From Streptomyces sp. NBS 14/10 (GTDB lineage: Bacteria; Actinomycetota; Actinomycetes; Streptomycetales; Streptomycetaceae), in NCBI RefSeq assembly GCF_002224125.1, contig NZ_NCSM01000014.1, forward strand, positions 723,452 through 787,451: a stretch of DNA of 64,000 nt, written 5' to 3'. A program made the position numbers and the translations under genes. The notes beneath the pieces are model-generated. The model had not been told where the DNA came from. It made no database searches and worked only from the letters and a program-made list of their open reading frames with translations. This document shows, piece after piece, positions 1 to 7,331 of this stretch. The first letter of the stretch is position 1; every line of letters starts with the position of its first letter.

Positions 1-1162
1 TGGCCACCGACCGCTCCAGGGACCGGGCGATCCTGGCCTTGGCCGCCGCCGCCTTCTCCGGGGTGCGGGCGGCCAGTACGACGTCGAGGCCCGCCTTGGC
101 GAAGACCTCGGCGATCCCGCTCGCCATGGTGCCCGAGCCGGCGACCCCCACCGTACGGACCGGGCGCGCGGCGGCCGCGGCCTGGGCGGCGGGGTCCGGA
201 GTCAGCGCGTCCGGGACGACGGCGCCGCTGCCCGGCGCCTCGTACGTATAGAACCCGCGGCCCGCCTTGCGGCCGGTGAGCCCGGCCTCGGCGAGCTGGC
301 CCAGGACGGGCGCGGGCGCGTGCAGCCGGTCGCCGGAGGCCGCGTACATCGCCTCCAGGACGGTACGGGCCGTGTCGATGCCGACCAGGTCGAGCAGCGC
401 CAGCGGGCCCATCGGCAGGCCGCAGCCCAGCCGCATCGCGGCGTCGATGTCCTCGCGCGCCGCGTACTTCGCCTCGTACATCGCGGCGGCCTGGTTGAGG
501 TAGCCGAACAGCAGCCCGTCGGCGACGAATCCCGGCCGGTCGCCGAGCCCGACGGGCTCCTTGCCGAGGTCGTGGGCGAGCGCGGTGACCGCGGCGACGG
601 CGGCTGGGGAGGTCAGCACGCTGGAGACGATCTCGACGAGCTTCATGGCGGGCGCGGGATGGAAGAAATGCAGGCCGAGAACGCGCTCCGGGTGGGCGGA
701 GTCGGCGGCCAGCCGGGTCACGGACAGCGCGTTGGTGCCGGTCGCCAGGATGGTGTCGGGCCGGACGACGGCGTCCAGGGCGGTGAAGACCTCCTGCTTG
801 ATGTCATAGCTCTCCGGCACGACCTCGATCACCAGGTCGGCGTCGGCCGCGGCCCGCAGATCGGTGCGGACGCGGAAGCGGGCCAGCGCGTCCGCGCGCT
901 CCCGCTCGGTCATCCGCTCGCGGCGCACGGCGCGGGCGGTGGCGGTCTCCAGCGCGGCGAAGGCCCGGCGGGCGGCGCTCTCGCTGATGTCGACGCCGAT
1001 CACCTCGCGGCCCGCGCGGGCCAGCAGTTCGGCGATTCCGGTGCCCATCGTGCCGAGCCCGATGACGGCGACAGTAGTGAGCGAGGCCGAGGAGGGGGAG
1101 AGATCTGGGGAGGGCGTACGGCCGGAGGGACGGCCGGCGTCGTTGGTCGGAAGACGGTCCAT
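1..1162 (-). CDS. 3-hydroxyacyl-CoA dehydrogenase, two-module type (C-terminus off window)
   Basis: NAD-dependent dehydrogenase that oxidises 3-hydroxyacyl-CoA (probably 3-hydroxybutyryl-CoA) in fatty-acid or PHB-type metabolism in the cytosol. The 387 visible codons start at an ATG after a short Ser/Pro-rich leader. A Rossmann dinucleotide motif GLGTMG lies at residues 35-40, the family HFFHPAP motif with the catalytic His at 165-171, and the C-terminal helical domain at about 205-305. A second Rossmann motif (GSGTMASG, 342-349) then begins, so this is the duplicated form of the enzyme (typically near 590 residues) and the window cuts the second copy. No operon partner is visible; the gene upstream is divergent. 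Family assignment is secure, chain-length specificity is not known. Confidence 0.9.
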   Translation of the reverse strand, partial: MDRLPTNDAGRPSGRTPSPDLSPSSASLTTVAVIGLGTMGTGIAELLARAGREVIGVDISESAARRAFAALETATARAVRRERMTERERADALARFRVRTDLRAAADADLVIEVVPESYDIKQEVFTALDAVVRPDTILATGTNALSVTRLAADSAHPERVLGLHFFHPAPAMKLVEIVSSVLTSPAAVAAVTALAHDLGKEPVGLGDRPGFVADGLLFGYLNQAAAMYEAKYAAREDIDAAMRLGCGLPMGPLALLDLVGIDTARTVLEAMYAASGDRLHAPAPVLGQLAEAGLTGRKAGRGFYTYEAPGSGAVVPDALTPDPAAQAAAAARPVRTVGVAGSGTMASGIAEVFAKAGLDVVLAARTPEKAAAAKARIARSLERSVA

Positions 1163-1549
1163 CGCGGACTCCAGAGGGTGTTCCCCGGAAGTGGGGATGA
1201 CGTGACGACTGAGAGGAGCTTTCGGTCATGCGCGTTTCGCTCATGCGCGGTGGGCTGACACGAAACTCCGGCGGAAGGAGCGGAAGGGCTTGCACGCTCC
1301 CTGACGGACAGCGCCACACGGAGCAAACTGCCCGTGGGAGACACACGGCCGGCCCTGTCCCGGGGCCACGCCGTACAGAACCGCACTGCCGAACCGACTT
1401 CACACGGCGGCTGCGTCACCAGGCCGCCAGAGCAGGGGTGCTGCTCGTGTCGTCAGTTTAACTCGCGGGTAACCAAGATGCCAGGGCACATTTTGTGACC
1501 CGCGCGCCGGGGCGCCGGGCGCCGGTCACCGGGGAGGGGAGACCACGAC
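1163..1549. other. Divergent intergenic region, 387 bp, no gene supported
   Basis: Separates the dehydrogenase (leftward) from the HEAT-repeat gene (rightward), so it must hold both promoters. The only AT-richer stretch is around 1455-1500 (GTTTAACTCGCGGG, then ACATTTTGTGACC). I see no convincing -35/-10 pair. A Shine-Dalgarno-like GGGGAGGGGAGA precedes the ATG at 1550. Short open frames here are Arg/Ser/Gly-rich with no family resemblance and I do not accept them. Confidence 0.5.
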
Positions 1550-2215
1550 ATGGATGAAGAATTCCGCGTATTGACCGACCGGGTGCGGGCCTCGCTCTCG
1601 TCCCCGGAGGAGACCAGGGCCCACGCGTCGCTGCTCGCGCTCGTACGGCAGGGCAGTCCCGCCGCCCGCGAACAGCTCGCCCGTATCCTCGTCGCGCCCG
1701 AGCAGCCGCTGTGGGCGCGGGAGACGGCCGCGTTCGTGCTCGGCAGCGCGGGGGACCGGCGCGCCTTCGAAACCCTCGTGCTCCTCCTCAACTACCGCGA
1801 ACCGGCCCGCTGCGCGACCGCCGCCCGCGTCCTGGCCCGCCTCGGCGACCCGCGCACCGCCCGCGCCGCGGCCGCCCTGGCCACCAACCCGCTGCGCACC
1901 GCCTACTCCCTCCACCCCATCCGGCTGCTCGTCGAACTCCGTGCCCCCGAGTCCGTCCCGGCCCTTGTCGCCGCCCTGGAGCGTCAGTTGGCTGCCCGCG
2001 ACCGCCACTGGGCGATCGCCCGCGCCTGCGTCGAGGGCCTGGGCGCCATCGGCGACGAACGCGCCGTCCCAGCCCTCACCTCGGCCGCCCGCCACCCCCG
2101 CCTGAGCGCCGCCGCGGCGGCCGCCCTGGCCCGTATCAGCGGTGGCGGCGGCCTCGGTGCCGCACCCACCCGCCGCCCGGCCCCGGACAAGTCGGGGCGG
2201 GCGCGGGTGCGGTGA
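1550..2215 (+). CDS. HEAT-repeat (PBS-lyase type) scaffold protein
   Basis: A 221-residue soluble alpha-solenoid built of about five HEAT-like helical repeats of roughly 30 residues from about residue 20 to 200. Recurrent motifs such as AARVLARLGDPRTARAA, ACVEGLGAIGDERAVPAL and AAAAALARISG are typical of this class. No catalytic residues are expected; such proteins bind partners or act as lyase-like accessory subunits. The start is set by a strong GGGGAGGGGAGA eight bases before the ATG. The last 50 bases include a 25-bp stretch that recurs downstream at 2596-2620, suggesting the 3' end took part in a local duplication. No neighbour gives a functional clue; the fold is confident, the role unknown. 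Confidence 0.75.
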   Translation: MDEEFRVLTDRVRASLSSPEETRAHASLLALVRQGSPAAREQLARILVAPEQPLWARETAAFVLGSAGDRRAFETLVLLLNYREPARCATAARVLARLGDPRTARAAAALATNPLRTAYSLHPIRLLVELRAPESVPALVAALERQLAARDRHWAIARACVEGLGAIGDERAVPALTSAARHPRLSAAAAAALARISGGGGLGAAPTRRPAPDKSGRARVR

Positions 2216-2620
2216 CGCGTGGCGCGGTGGCGGCGGGCGCCGTCGGCGAGCCGACGGCGCCCGCCCGGGCGGCCGGTGCGGTGCCGGCCCGTGCGGTTCG
2301 GGGCCGGGCGGCGGGTGGGGCCGCGTCCGGCCGCGCCGGGAGCCCTCGGGTGCATGGCGCGCCGCGTGGGGCCCGGGCGGCCCGGGGCGTACGGCGTCGC
2401 GCCCCGCGGGACCGCCACCCGGCGGGCCGGGCGGCGGGTGCGGTGCCGGGCTGTGTGGTTCGGGGCCCATCGCGGTGGTGCCGCGTCCGGCCGCGCCGCG
2501 CCGGTGCGGTGCGCCGCGTGGGGCCCGGGGTGTACGGCGTCGCGCCGCGCCCCGCGGGACCGCCACTCGGCGGGCCGGGCGGTCCACCGCCGCCTCCCGC
2601 CACCCCCGCCTGAGCGCCGC
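2088..2620. repeat. 25-bp direct repeat bounding the gene-free block after the HEAT gene
   Basis: The same 25 bases (CCCGCCACCCCCGCCTGAGC followed by GCCGC) occur at 2088-2112, inside the last codons of the HEAT-repeat gene, and at 2596-2620, just before the GNAT gene. The intervening ~508-bp step contains the gene 3' end and the tandem duplication described separately. This suggests the non-coding block arose by duplication from the HEAT gene tail and then decayed. Confidence 0.6.
2266..2580. repeat. Diverged tandem duplication, period about 162 bp
   Basis: Unit 1 begins at 2266 (CGGGCGGCCGGTGCGGTGCC) and unit 2 at 2428 (CGGGCGGCGGGTGCGGTGCC). Both continue through GTGGTTCGGGG-like, CCGCGTCCGGCCGCGCC, GCGCCGCGTGGGGCCCGGG, GTACGGCGTCGCGCC and CCCGCGGGACCGCCAC blocks in the same order, with small indels. 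The whole 2216-2632 gap has no gene I can support: its open frames are Arg/Pro/Gly/Ala-rich low-complexity products of the very high GC content. Confidence 0.7.
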
Positions 2621-2632
2621 GCTGTCGGGACC

Positions 2633-3169
2633 TCAGACGGCCGTGGGGGTGAGGTGCCGGGCGTAGCGGAGTTCGGGGACGGGGACGCCTTCCACCTCGT
2701 AGTCCTCTTGGCCGCCGTCGGGGGTGAAGCCCGCGCGCTCGTAGAAGTGGCGGGCGTGGGTGTTGCCCTCGAGGACCCAGAGCCGCAGGTGCGGGAAGCC
2801 GCGTTCGGCGGCTCTGGTGATGGACTCCGTCAGCAGGGCGTGGCCGATTCCGGTGCCGATCCGGTCGGGGCGTACGTAGATCGCGTACAACTCCGCGTCG
2901 CCCGACGGGAGATCGCGGTCCCGGTACGGGCCGAGACACGCCCAGCCCACCACCTTGCCGCCCGCGTTCTCGGCCACGAGGTTGACGACGTCCCCCAGGC
3001 CCCGGGAGAAGAACTCCCGCCGCCGCGCCGCGTCCTTCTCGACGCTCAGGCCGTCCAGGTGCGCCTGCGGTATCAGCCCCCGGTACGCCGCCTGCCAGCC
3101 GCGCACCCGTACCGCCGCCACGGCGTCGATGTCCGCTTCCGTCATGAGCCTTACGCGTACGCCGTCCAT
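2633..3169 (-). CDS. GNAT-family N-acetyltransferase
   Basis: A 178-residue acetyl-CoA-dependent acyltransferase. The fold shows an N-terminal strand-helix (VRLMTEADIDAVAAVR), the central strand AELYAIYVRPDRIGTGIG with the Q/RxxGxG/A-type acetyl-CoA loop (RIGTGIG), and the C-terminal LWVLEGNTHARHFYERAGF that is characteristic of the superfamily. I start at the ATG at 3169, which gives a normal-length domain; an upstream in-frame start would add 54 residues of atypical sequence running across the divergent promoter. Transcribed away from the SDR/MerR pair and shares their palindromic intergenic region, so it may be co-regulated. Substrate unknown. Confidence 0.85.
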   Translation of the reverse strand: MDGVRVRLMTEADIDAVAAVRVRGWQAAYRGLIPQAHLDGLSVEKDAARRREFFSRGLGDVVNLVAENAGGKVVGWACLGPYRDRDLPSGDAELYAIYVRPDRIGTGIGHALLTESITRAAERGFPHLRLWVLEGNTHARHFYERAGFTPDGGQEDYEVEGVPVPELRYARHLTPTAV

Positions 3170-3188
3170 CCGACCACCGTAGGCCGCT

Positions 3189-3221
3189 TGACCCTGCCAT
3201 TGGCGGCAGGGTCGCACGATC
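3189..3221 (+). promoter_or_regulatory. Palindromic MerR-type promoter/operator ahead of the SDR gene
   Basis: A perfect 9-bp inverted repeat GACCCTGCC (3191-3199) and GGCAGGGTC (3206-3214) with a 6-bp centre overlaps a -35-like TTGACC (3189-3194). A weak -10-like CACGAT follows at 3216-3221 after a long (~21 bp) spacer. A dyad sitting inside an over-long -35/-10 spacer is the classic layout for MerR-family activators, and a MerR gene lies 48 bp after the SDR gene. It also sits 22 bp before the GNAT start on the other strand. Confidence 0.6.
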
Positions 3222-3227
3222 CTCGCC

Positions 3228-4016
3228 ATGAACCACAACAGCGACACCGACAACAGCGGCACCGACAACAGCGACAGTGGCAACAGGGTCGCCCTCGTCA
3301 CCGGCGCGGGCACCGGGATCGGGCGGGCCACCGCCCGTGCCCTCGCCGGGCAGGGGGCGCGGGTGGTGGTGGTCGGGCGGCGGCCCGGGCCGCTGGAGGA
3401 GACGGCGGCGGGGCACCCGCGGATTCAGCCGCTTCCGGCCGACATCACCGCCGAGGGCGCCGCGGAGGACATCGTGCGGCGGGTGACCGAGTCGTACGGC
3501 CGGCTGGACGTGCTGGTCAACAACGCCGGGGTCGTACGCGCCGCGCCGCTGGGCGACATCACCCCCGAACTGGCCACCTCACTCCTGGCGACCAACCTCC
3601 TCGCGCCCGTCCTGCTGACGCGCGCGGCCCTCGGCCCGCTGGAGGAGAGCGGCGGCGTGGTGGTGAACGTCAGCACCTCCGTCGGTCAGCGGGCCTGGCC
3701 GGGCAACTCCTTCTACGCGGCGACGAAGACCGCCCTCGAAACGCTGACCCGCAGCTGGGCGGTGGAGCTGGCGCCGCGCGGGGTGCGGGTGGTCGCGGTC
3801 GCGCCCGGGGCGATCGAGACCCCGATCGGGGAGCACCAGGGGCTGACGCCCGAGCAGCGCGAGCGGGTACGGGCCTGGCAGCTGGCCCACACCCCGCTGG
3901 GGCGGATCGGGCGGCCGGAGGAGGTGGCGTGGGCGATCGCTCAACTGGTCTCGCCCGGGGCGTCGTTCGTGACGGGGGTCGTGCTGCCGGTGGACGGCGG
4001 GGCGGTGATCGGCTGA
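3228..4016 (+). CDS. Short-chain dehydrogenase/reductase
   Basis: Classical SDR of 262 residues using NAD(P)H. The cofactor motif TGAGTGIG is at residues 25-32, NNAG at 98-101, a serine in NVSTS near 149-151, and the active-site YAATK at 163-167. The C-terminus VLPVDGGAVIG is typical of FabG-like members. The first 19 residues are an Asn/Ser/Asp/Thr-rich tail encoded by imperfect repeats (NSDTDNSGTDNSDSGN), unusual for SDRs and probably disordered. The start is the first ATG after the palindromic promoter; initiation inside the tail is possible. Followed after 59 bp by a MerR-family regulator that probably controls it. Substrate unknown. Confidence 0.88.
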   Translation: MNHNSDTDNSGTDNSDSGNRVALVTGAGTGIGRATARALAGQGARVVVVGRRPGPLEETAAGHPRIQPLPADITAEGAAEDIVRRVTESYGRLDVLVNNAGVVRAAPLGDITPELATSLLATNLLAPVLLTRAALGPLEESGGVVVNVSTSVGQRAWPGNSFYAATKTALETLTRSWAVELAPRGVRVVAVAPGAIETPIGEHQGLTPEQRERVRAWQLAHTPLGRIGRPEEVAWAIAQLVSPGASFVTGVVLPVDGGAVIG

Positions 4017-4075
4017 GAGGCGGCTCAGGGGCGGCTGAGCGACAGCTGATAGAAACGGCACCGGAGGTGGGACCG

Positions 4076-4441
4076 GTGCGGATCGGGGAACTGGCGAAGG
4101 CCACGGGCGCGACGCCGCGCGCGCTGCGCCACTACGAGCAGACGGGGCTGATCAACTCCTCACGCGAGCACAACGGCTACCGCGACTACGACGAGCGCAC
4201 CGCCGTCCGCGTCCGCAACATCCGCCATCTGCTCTCCGTCGGCCTCACCCTGGACGACGTCCGCTGTTTCCTGCCGTGCCTGGACGGCGATATGACGAGC
4301 GCGCGGCCCAGCCCCGAAGGGCTCGGCATCGCCCGGGACCGGCTCGCCGTCCTCGACGCGCGTATCGCGGCCCAGACCGAGGCCCGCGACCGGCTGGCGG
4401 CCGCCCTGGGCAACGTGAGCGACCTGAGCGCGAGGGTGTGA
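4076..4441 (+). CDS. MerR-family transcriptional regulator
   Basis: A 121-residue regulator. The N-terminal winged helix shows the family signature RIGELAKATGATPRALRHYEQTGLI and the NGYRDYDE wing (residues 2-45). It is followed by a helical linker and a C-terminal coiled-coil dimerisation helix (about 85-115). Two cysteines occur in CFLPCLDG, but there is no clear metal-binding loop, so I do not call it a metal sensor. The GTG start is preceded by GGAGGTGG at good spacing; upstream in-frame codons would read back through the SDR gene. Likely regulator of the SDR, and perhaps the divergent GNAT gene, through the 3191-3214 dyad. Confidence 0.88.
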   Translation: MRIGELAKATGATPRALRHYEQTGLINSSREHNGYRDYDERTAVRVRNIRHLLSVGLTLDDVRCFLPCLDGDMTSARPSPEGLGIARDRLAVLDARIAAQTEARDRLAAALGNVSDLSARV

Positions 4442-4456
4442 GCGTCTGCCGGCCCC

Positions 4457-5515
4457 CTACAGCAGGGTCAGCTGGTCGGGCACCTCGGCGGCGACCGCAC
4501 CCGCACCTGCACCCGCACCCGCGTCCGCATCCGGGCGGTCCGGGACGCCCCGGTGCTCGCCCGCGCGGTACGGGCCGATGCCGTACTCGTCGGCGAACTC
4601 GTGGACCATCCCGGTGATCCGCCGCTGATACCACCGGGGCGCGTACGTCCCGCCCTCGTACAGCGCGTCGTACCGGCGCAGCAGGCGCGGGTGGTGGTGG
4701 GTGAGCCAGGCCGTGAACCACTCGCGGGCGCCGGGCCGCAGATGCAGTACGAGCGGCGTCACGGAGGTGGCCCCGGCCGCGGCGACGGCCCGTACAGTCG
4801 CGCGCAGCTGCTCGGGGGAGTCGCTGAGGAAGGGGATGACCGGGGCCATCAGCACACCGCACGGGATGCCGTGGTCGGTCAGCGTGCGCACCGCCTCCAG
4901 CCTGCGCTGGGGTGAGGGCGTGCCCGGTTCGACGGTGCGCCACAGGTCGGGGTCGGTGAAGCCGACCGAGACGGAGACACCGATGTCGGTGACGCGCGAG
5001 GCGCGCCGCAGCAGCTCCAGGTCGCGCAGGATCAGGGTGCCTTTGGTGAGGATGGAGAAGGGGTTGGCGCGTTCGGTCAGGGCGGTGAGGATGCCGGGCA
5101 TCAGCCGGTAGCGGCCTTCGGCCCGCTGGTAGCAGTCGACGTTGGTGCCCATGGCGATGTGCTCGCCGCGCCAGCGGCCGGAGGCCAGCTCGCGGCGGAG
5201 CAGTTCGGGGGCGTTGACCTTCACCACGATCTGGGTGTCGAAGCCGAGCCCGGTGTCGAGGTCGAGATAGCTGTGTGTCTTACGGGCAAAGCAATACACA
5301 CAGGCATGGGAGCAACCCCGGTACGGGTTCACCGTCCATTCGAACGGCATCCGTGAGGCGCCGGGCACCCGGTTGACGATCGAGCGGGCGCGGATCTCGT
5401 GGAAGGTGATCCCGCGGAACTCGGGGGTGTCGAAGGTGCGGGTGGTCACCGCGTCCGCCGCGAAGAGGGCGGGCGCGGCGGCCCCGTCGCCGTCGGTCAG
5501 GTTGTCCCAGCGCAT
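4457..5515 (-). CDS. Rv2578c-family radical SAM protein
   Basis: A radical S-adenosylmethionine enzyme of 352 residues. The [4Fe-4S] motif is CSHACVYC (cysteines near residues 68, 72 and 75) inside NPYRGCSHACVYCFARKTHSY, a signature of the SplB-like/Rv2578c group. A TIM-barrel core follows (FSILTKGTLILRDLELL, VSVSVGFTDPDLWRTVEPGTPSPQRRL). The extreme C-terminus is a repetitive Ala/Gly-Asp tail encoded by ACCCGCACC-type repeats. I choose the ATG at 5515 because GGAGG lies eight bases upstream; a GTG three codons earlier overlaps that SD. Reaction unknown. Its SD lies in one arm of a 13-bp inverted repeat (5521-5593). Confidence 0.85.
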   Translation of the reverse strand: MRWDNLTDGDGAAAPALFAADAVTTRTFDTPEFRGITFHEIRARSIVNRVPGASRMPFEWTVNPYRGCSHACVYCFARKTHSYLDLDTGLGFDTQIVVKVNAPELLRRELASGRWRGEHIAMGTNVDCYQRAEGRYRLMPGILTALTERANPFSILTKGTLILRDLELLRRASRVTDIGVSVSVGFTDPDLWRTVEPGTPSPQRRLEAVRTLTDHGIPCGVLMAPVIPFLSDSPEQLRATVRAVAAAGATSVTPLVLHLRPGAREWFTAWLTHHHPRLLRRYDALYEGGTYAPRWYQRRITGMVHEFADEYGIGPYRAGEHRGVPDRPDADAGAGAGAGAVAAEVPDQLTLL

Positions 5516-5520
5516 GGCGT

Positions 5521-5593
5521 GCACCTCCGGGGGTCTCGCTCGTACCCAGAATTAGAACACATGTTTCATTCATGGGTCAGCCCCCGGAGGTGC
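5521..5593 (-). promoter_or_regulatory. Promoter within an SD-masking inverted repeat, upstream of the radical SAM gene
   Basis: GCACCTCCGGGGG (5521-5533) and CCCCCGGAGGTGC (5581-5593) are perfect reverse complements. The left arm, read leftward, is the Shine-Dalgarno region of the radical SAM gene. Between the arms is a plausible leftward promoter: -35 CTGACC (5580-5575), 18-bp spacer, -10 TCTAAT (5556-5551). The spacer holds GAACACATGTTTC on the plus strand, loosely like a LexA box (GAAC-N4-GTTC). A transcript starting here lacks the anti-SD arm; read-through from the MFS gene would contain both arms. Confidence 0.5.
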
Positions 5594-5630
5594 GTGTCGC
5601 GTGTCCTGCGTCTCGCGCTCCCGTGTCCCG

Positions 5631-7082
5631 TCAGCCTCGGGCGCTCGGCGCCGTGGCCCGGGGCTCGGCGCTCGCCGCGCCGCCGGCGGCCCGGAGCGAG
5701 CCGGCGGTGAGGCGGGCGCGGCGGGCCGGGACGAGCAGGGCCGCGAGGGTGGCGGCGAGGCAGAGCACGGCCAGCAGGGCGTAGCCGTGGGTGTAGCCGG
5801 ACTCGTACGGCAGACCGGAGGGCTGGAGGCGGCTGGTGACCAGCACGCTGGTGATGGAGGCGCCGATGGAGCCGCCGATGGTGCGGATGTTGGCGTTCAT
5901 GCCGGTCGCCGCGCCGGTCTGCTCGGCCGGGACGCTGCCGACGATGAGGTTGGCCATGGAGGCGAAGGCCAGGCCGATGCCGAGGCCGAAGATCCCGGCG
6001 ACGAACGCGACCTGCCACTGCTGGTCGTGCCACAGGGTGAGGAAGCCGCAGGCGACGGCGCCGAGCGCGGCGCCCGCCACCAGCAGCCGCTTGGCGCCGA
6101 GGCGCGGCTCGAGGCGGCCGCTGAGCACGCCCGCGCAGAACATGGCGATCAGCATGGGGAGCATCAGCAGCCCGGCCCCGGTGACGCCGGCGCCGAAGCC
6201 GTATCCCGCGGTGGACGGGGTCTGCGCGAAGGCGGGGAGGAAGGACCAGATCGCGTACATGCCCGCGCCGAACAGCAGCGCCGCGGCGTTGGTGGTCCAT
6301 ACGGCGGGCAGCCGCATCACGCGCATGTCGATCAGCGGGTTGGCGGAGCGGGCCTCGGCCAGCAGCCACAGGGCGAACAGCAGCGCGGCGGCCACGAAGA
6401 GCGTGATCACCCGGGCCGATCCCCAGCCCCAGACGGCGGCCTGGCTGAGCGGCAGCAGCAGCGCGATCAGCCAGCCCGAGAGCAGCGCGGCGCCGAGCCA
6501 GTTGACCCGTCCGGAGGCGCGGGTGGGGGATTCGGGGATGAAGCGCAGGGCGATCAGCGCGGTGGCGGCGACGATGCCGACGGGCAGCCAGAACAGCCAG
6601 CGGTAGTCGAGCGCGGAGACGATGGGCCCGGCGGCGACCACTCCGACGCCGCCGCCCGCGGCGATGACCGCCGAGAGGTTGCTGATGCTGGGGCTCACCT
6701 CCTCGGCGGCGAACTCGTCGCGGATGATGCCGAAGGAGAGCGGGAACAGCGCGCCGCCGATGCCCTGGATCACCCGGGCGACGATGAGTATGCCGATCGT
6801 GGGCGCGAGCGCGGCGAGCAGACAGCCGAGCGTGAGCGCGACGAGGACCGCGACCAGGGTGCGCTTCTTGCCGATCAGATCGCCGACGCGGCCGAGGATC
6901 GGGGTGAAGATGGAGGCGGAGAGCAGATACGCGGTCATCACCCAGGTCGCGGTGGACTGCGAGGTGTGCAGGGCGTGCTGCACGGTCGGCAGGGCCGGGG
7001 CGATCAGTGACTGGAGCATGGAGAACACGCCGGCGCCTGTCGCGAGGACCGCGAAGGTGAGGCGGGTGGAGCTGCGGGGCAT
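5631..7082 (-). CDS. MFS drug-exporter-like transporter (DHA2, 14-TM)
   Basis: Integral membrane proton antiporter of 483 residues with about 14 predicted hydrophobic segments. Family motifs include LQSLIAPALPTVQHAL in TM1, the motif A-like loop GRVGDLIGKKRTL after TM2, and VIQGIGGALFPLSFGII in TM4-5, all typical of EmrB/QacA-type efflux pumps. The ATG at 7082 has GGAGAGG six bases upstream; an earlier in-frame start would run into the operator region. Transcribed divergently from a TetR repressor with twin dyads between them, the standard arrangement for an inducible efflux system. Substrate unknown. Confidence 0.88.
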   Translation of the reverse strand: MPRSSTRLTFAVLATGAGVFSMLQSLIAPALPTVQHALHTSQSTATWVMTAYLLSASIFTPILGRVGDLIGKKRTLVAVLVALTLGCLLAALAPTIGILIVARVIQGIGGALFPLSFGIIRDEFAAEEVSPSISNLSAVIAAGGGVGVVAAGPIVSALDYRWLFWLPVGIVAATALIALRFIPESPTRASGRVNWLGAALLSGWLIALLLPLSQAAVWGWGSARVITLFVAAALLFALWLLAEARSANPLIDMRVMRLPAVWTTNAAALLFGAGMYAIWSFLPAFAQTPSTAGYGFGAGVTGAGLLMLPMLIAMFCAGVLSGRLEPRLGAKRLLVAGAALGAVACGFLTLWHDQQWQVAFVAGIFGLGIGLAFASMANLIVGSVPAEQTGAATGMNANIRTIGGSIGASITSVLVTSRLQPSGLPYESGYTHGYALLAVLCLAATLAALLVPARRARLTAGSLRAAGGAASAEPRATAPSARG

Positions 7083-7210
7083 GGTGACCTCTCCGTACAG
7101 GACAGGGGACGGGGCGGTACGCGCCTGGGCACGGCCGACCTGGGGCGCGGGCACTGTGGAACGGTGGGCGCACGAGGGTGCGCGACCGGCGGTGCACGGC
7201 CCCGACTGAT

Positions 7211-7256
7211 AAAGTGGAGGTGTGCCTCCACTCTAACGGAGGTCAACCTCCACTTT
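7211..7256. promoter_or_regulatory. Twin TetR-type operators between exporter and repressor
   Basis: A perfect dyad AGTGGAGG-TGTG-CCTCCACT (7213-7232) is followed immediately by a second, GGAGG-TCAA-CCTCC (7238-7251), whose right half extends to CCTCCACTTT and mirrors the AAAGTGGAGG at 7211-7220. So four copies of the GGAGG half-site stand in alternating orientation within 46 bp. The position, between a divergent MFS gene and a TetR gene, makes this the likely autoregulatory operator. Confidence 0.7.
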
Positions 7257-7331
7257 CAAACCGATTGCCTCGATCTCCGCTTCGACCCCCGCTTCGATCC
7301 CTGTCTCGACCCGTTCCGCCCGGAGGCCCCC

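Noticed and set aside
1228..1461. 77-codon plus-strand frame in the first divergent intergenic region
   Set aside because: No SD, no family resemblance, Arg/Thr-rich; more likely promoter DNA.
2219..4075. In-frame N-terminal extension of the MerR gene across the SDR gene
   Set aside because: The MerR domain starts at the GTG at 4076 with its own SD; the upstream frame is opposite or out of frame to real genes.
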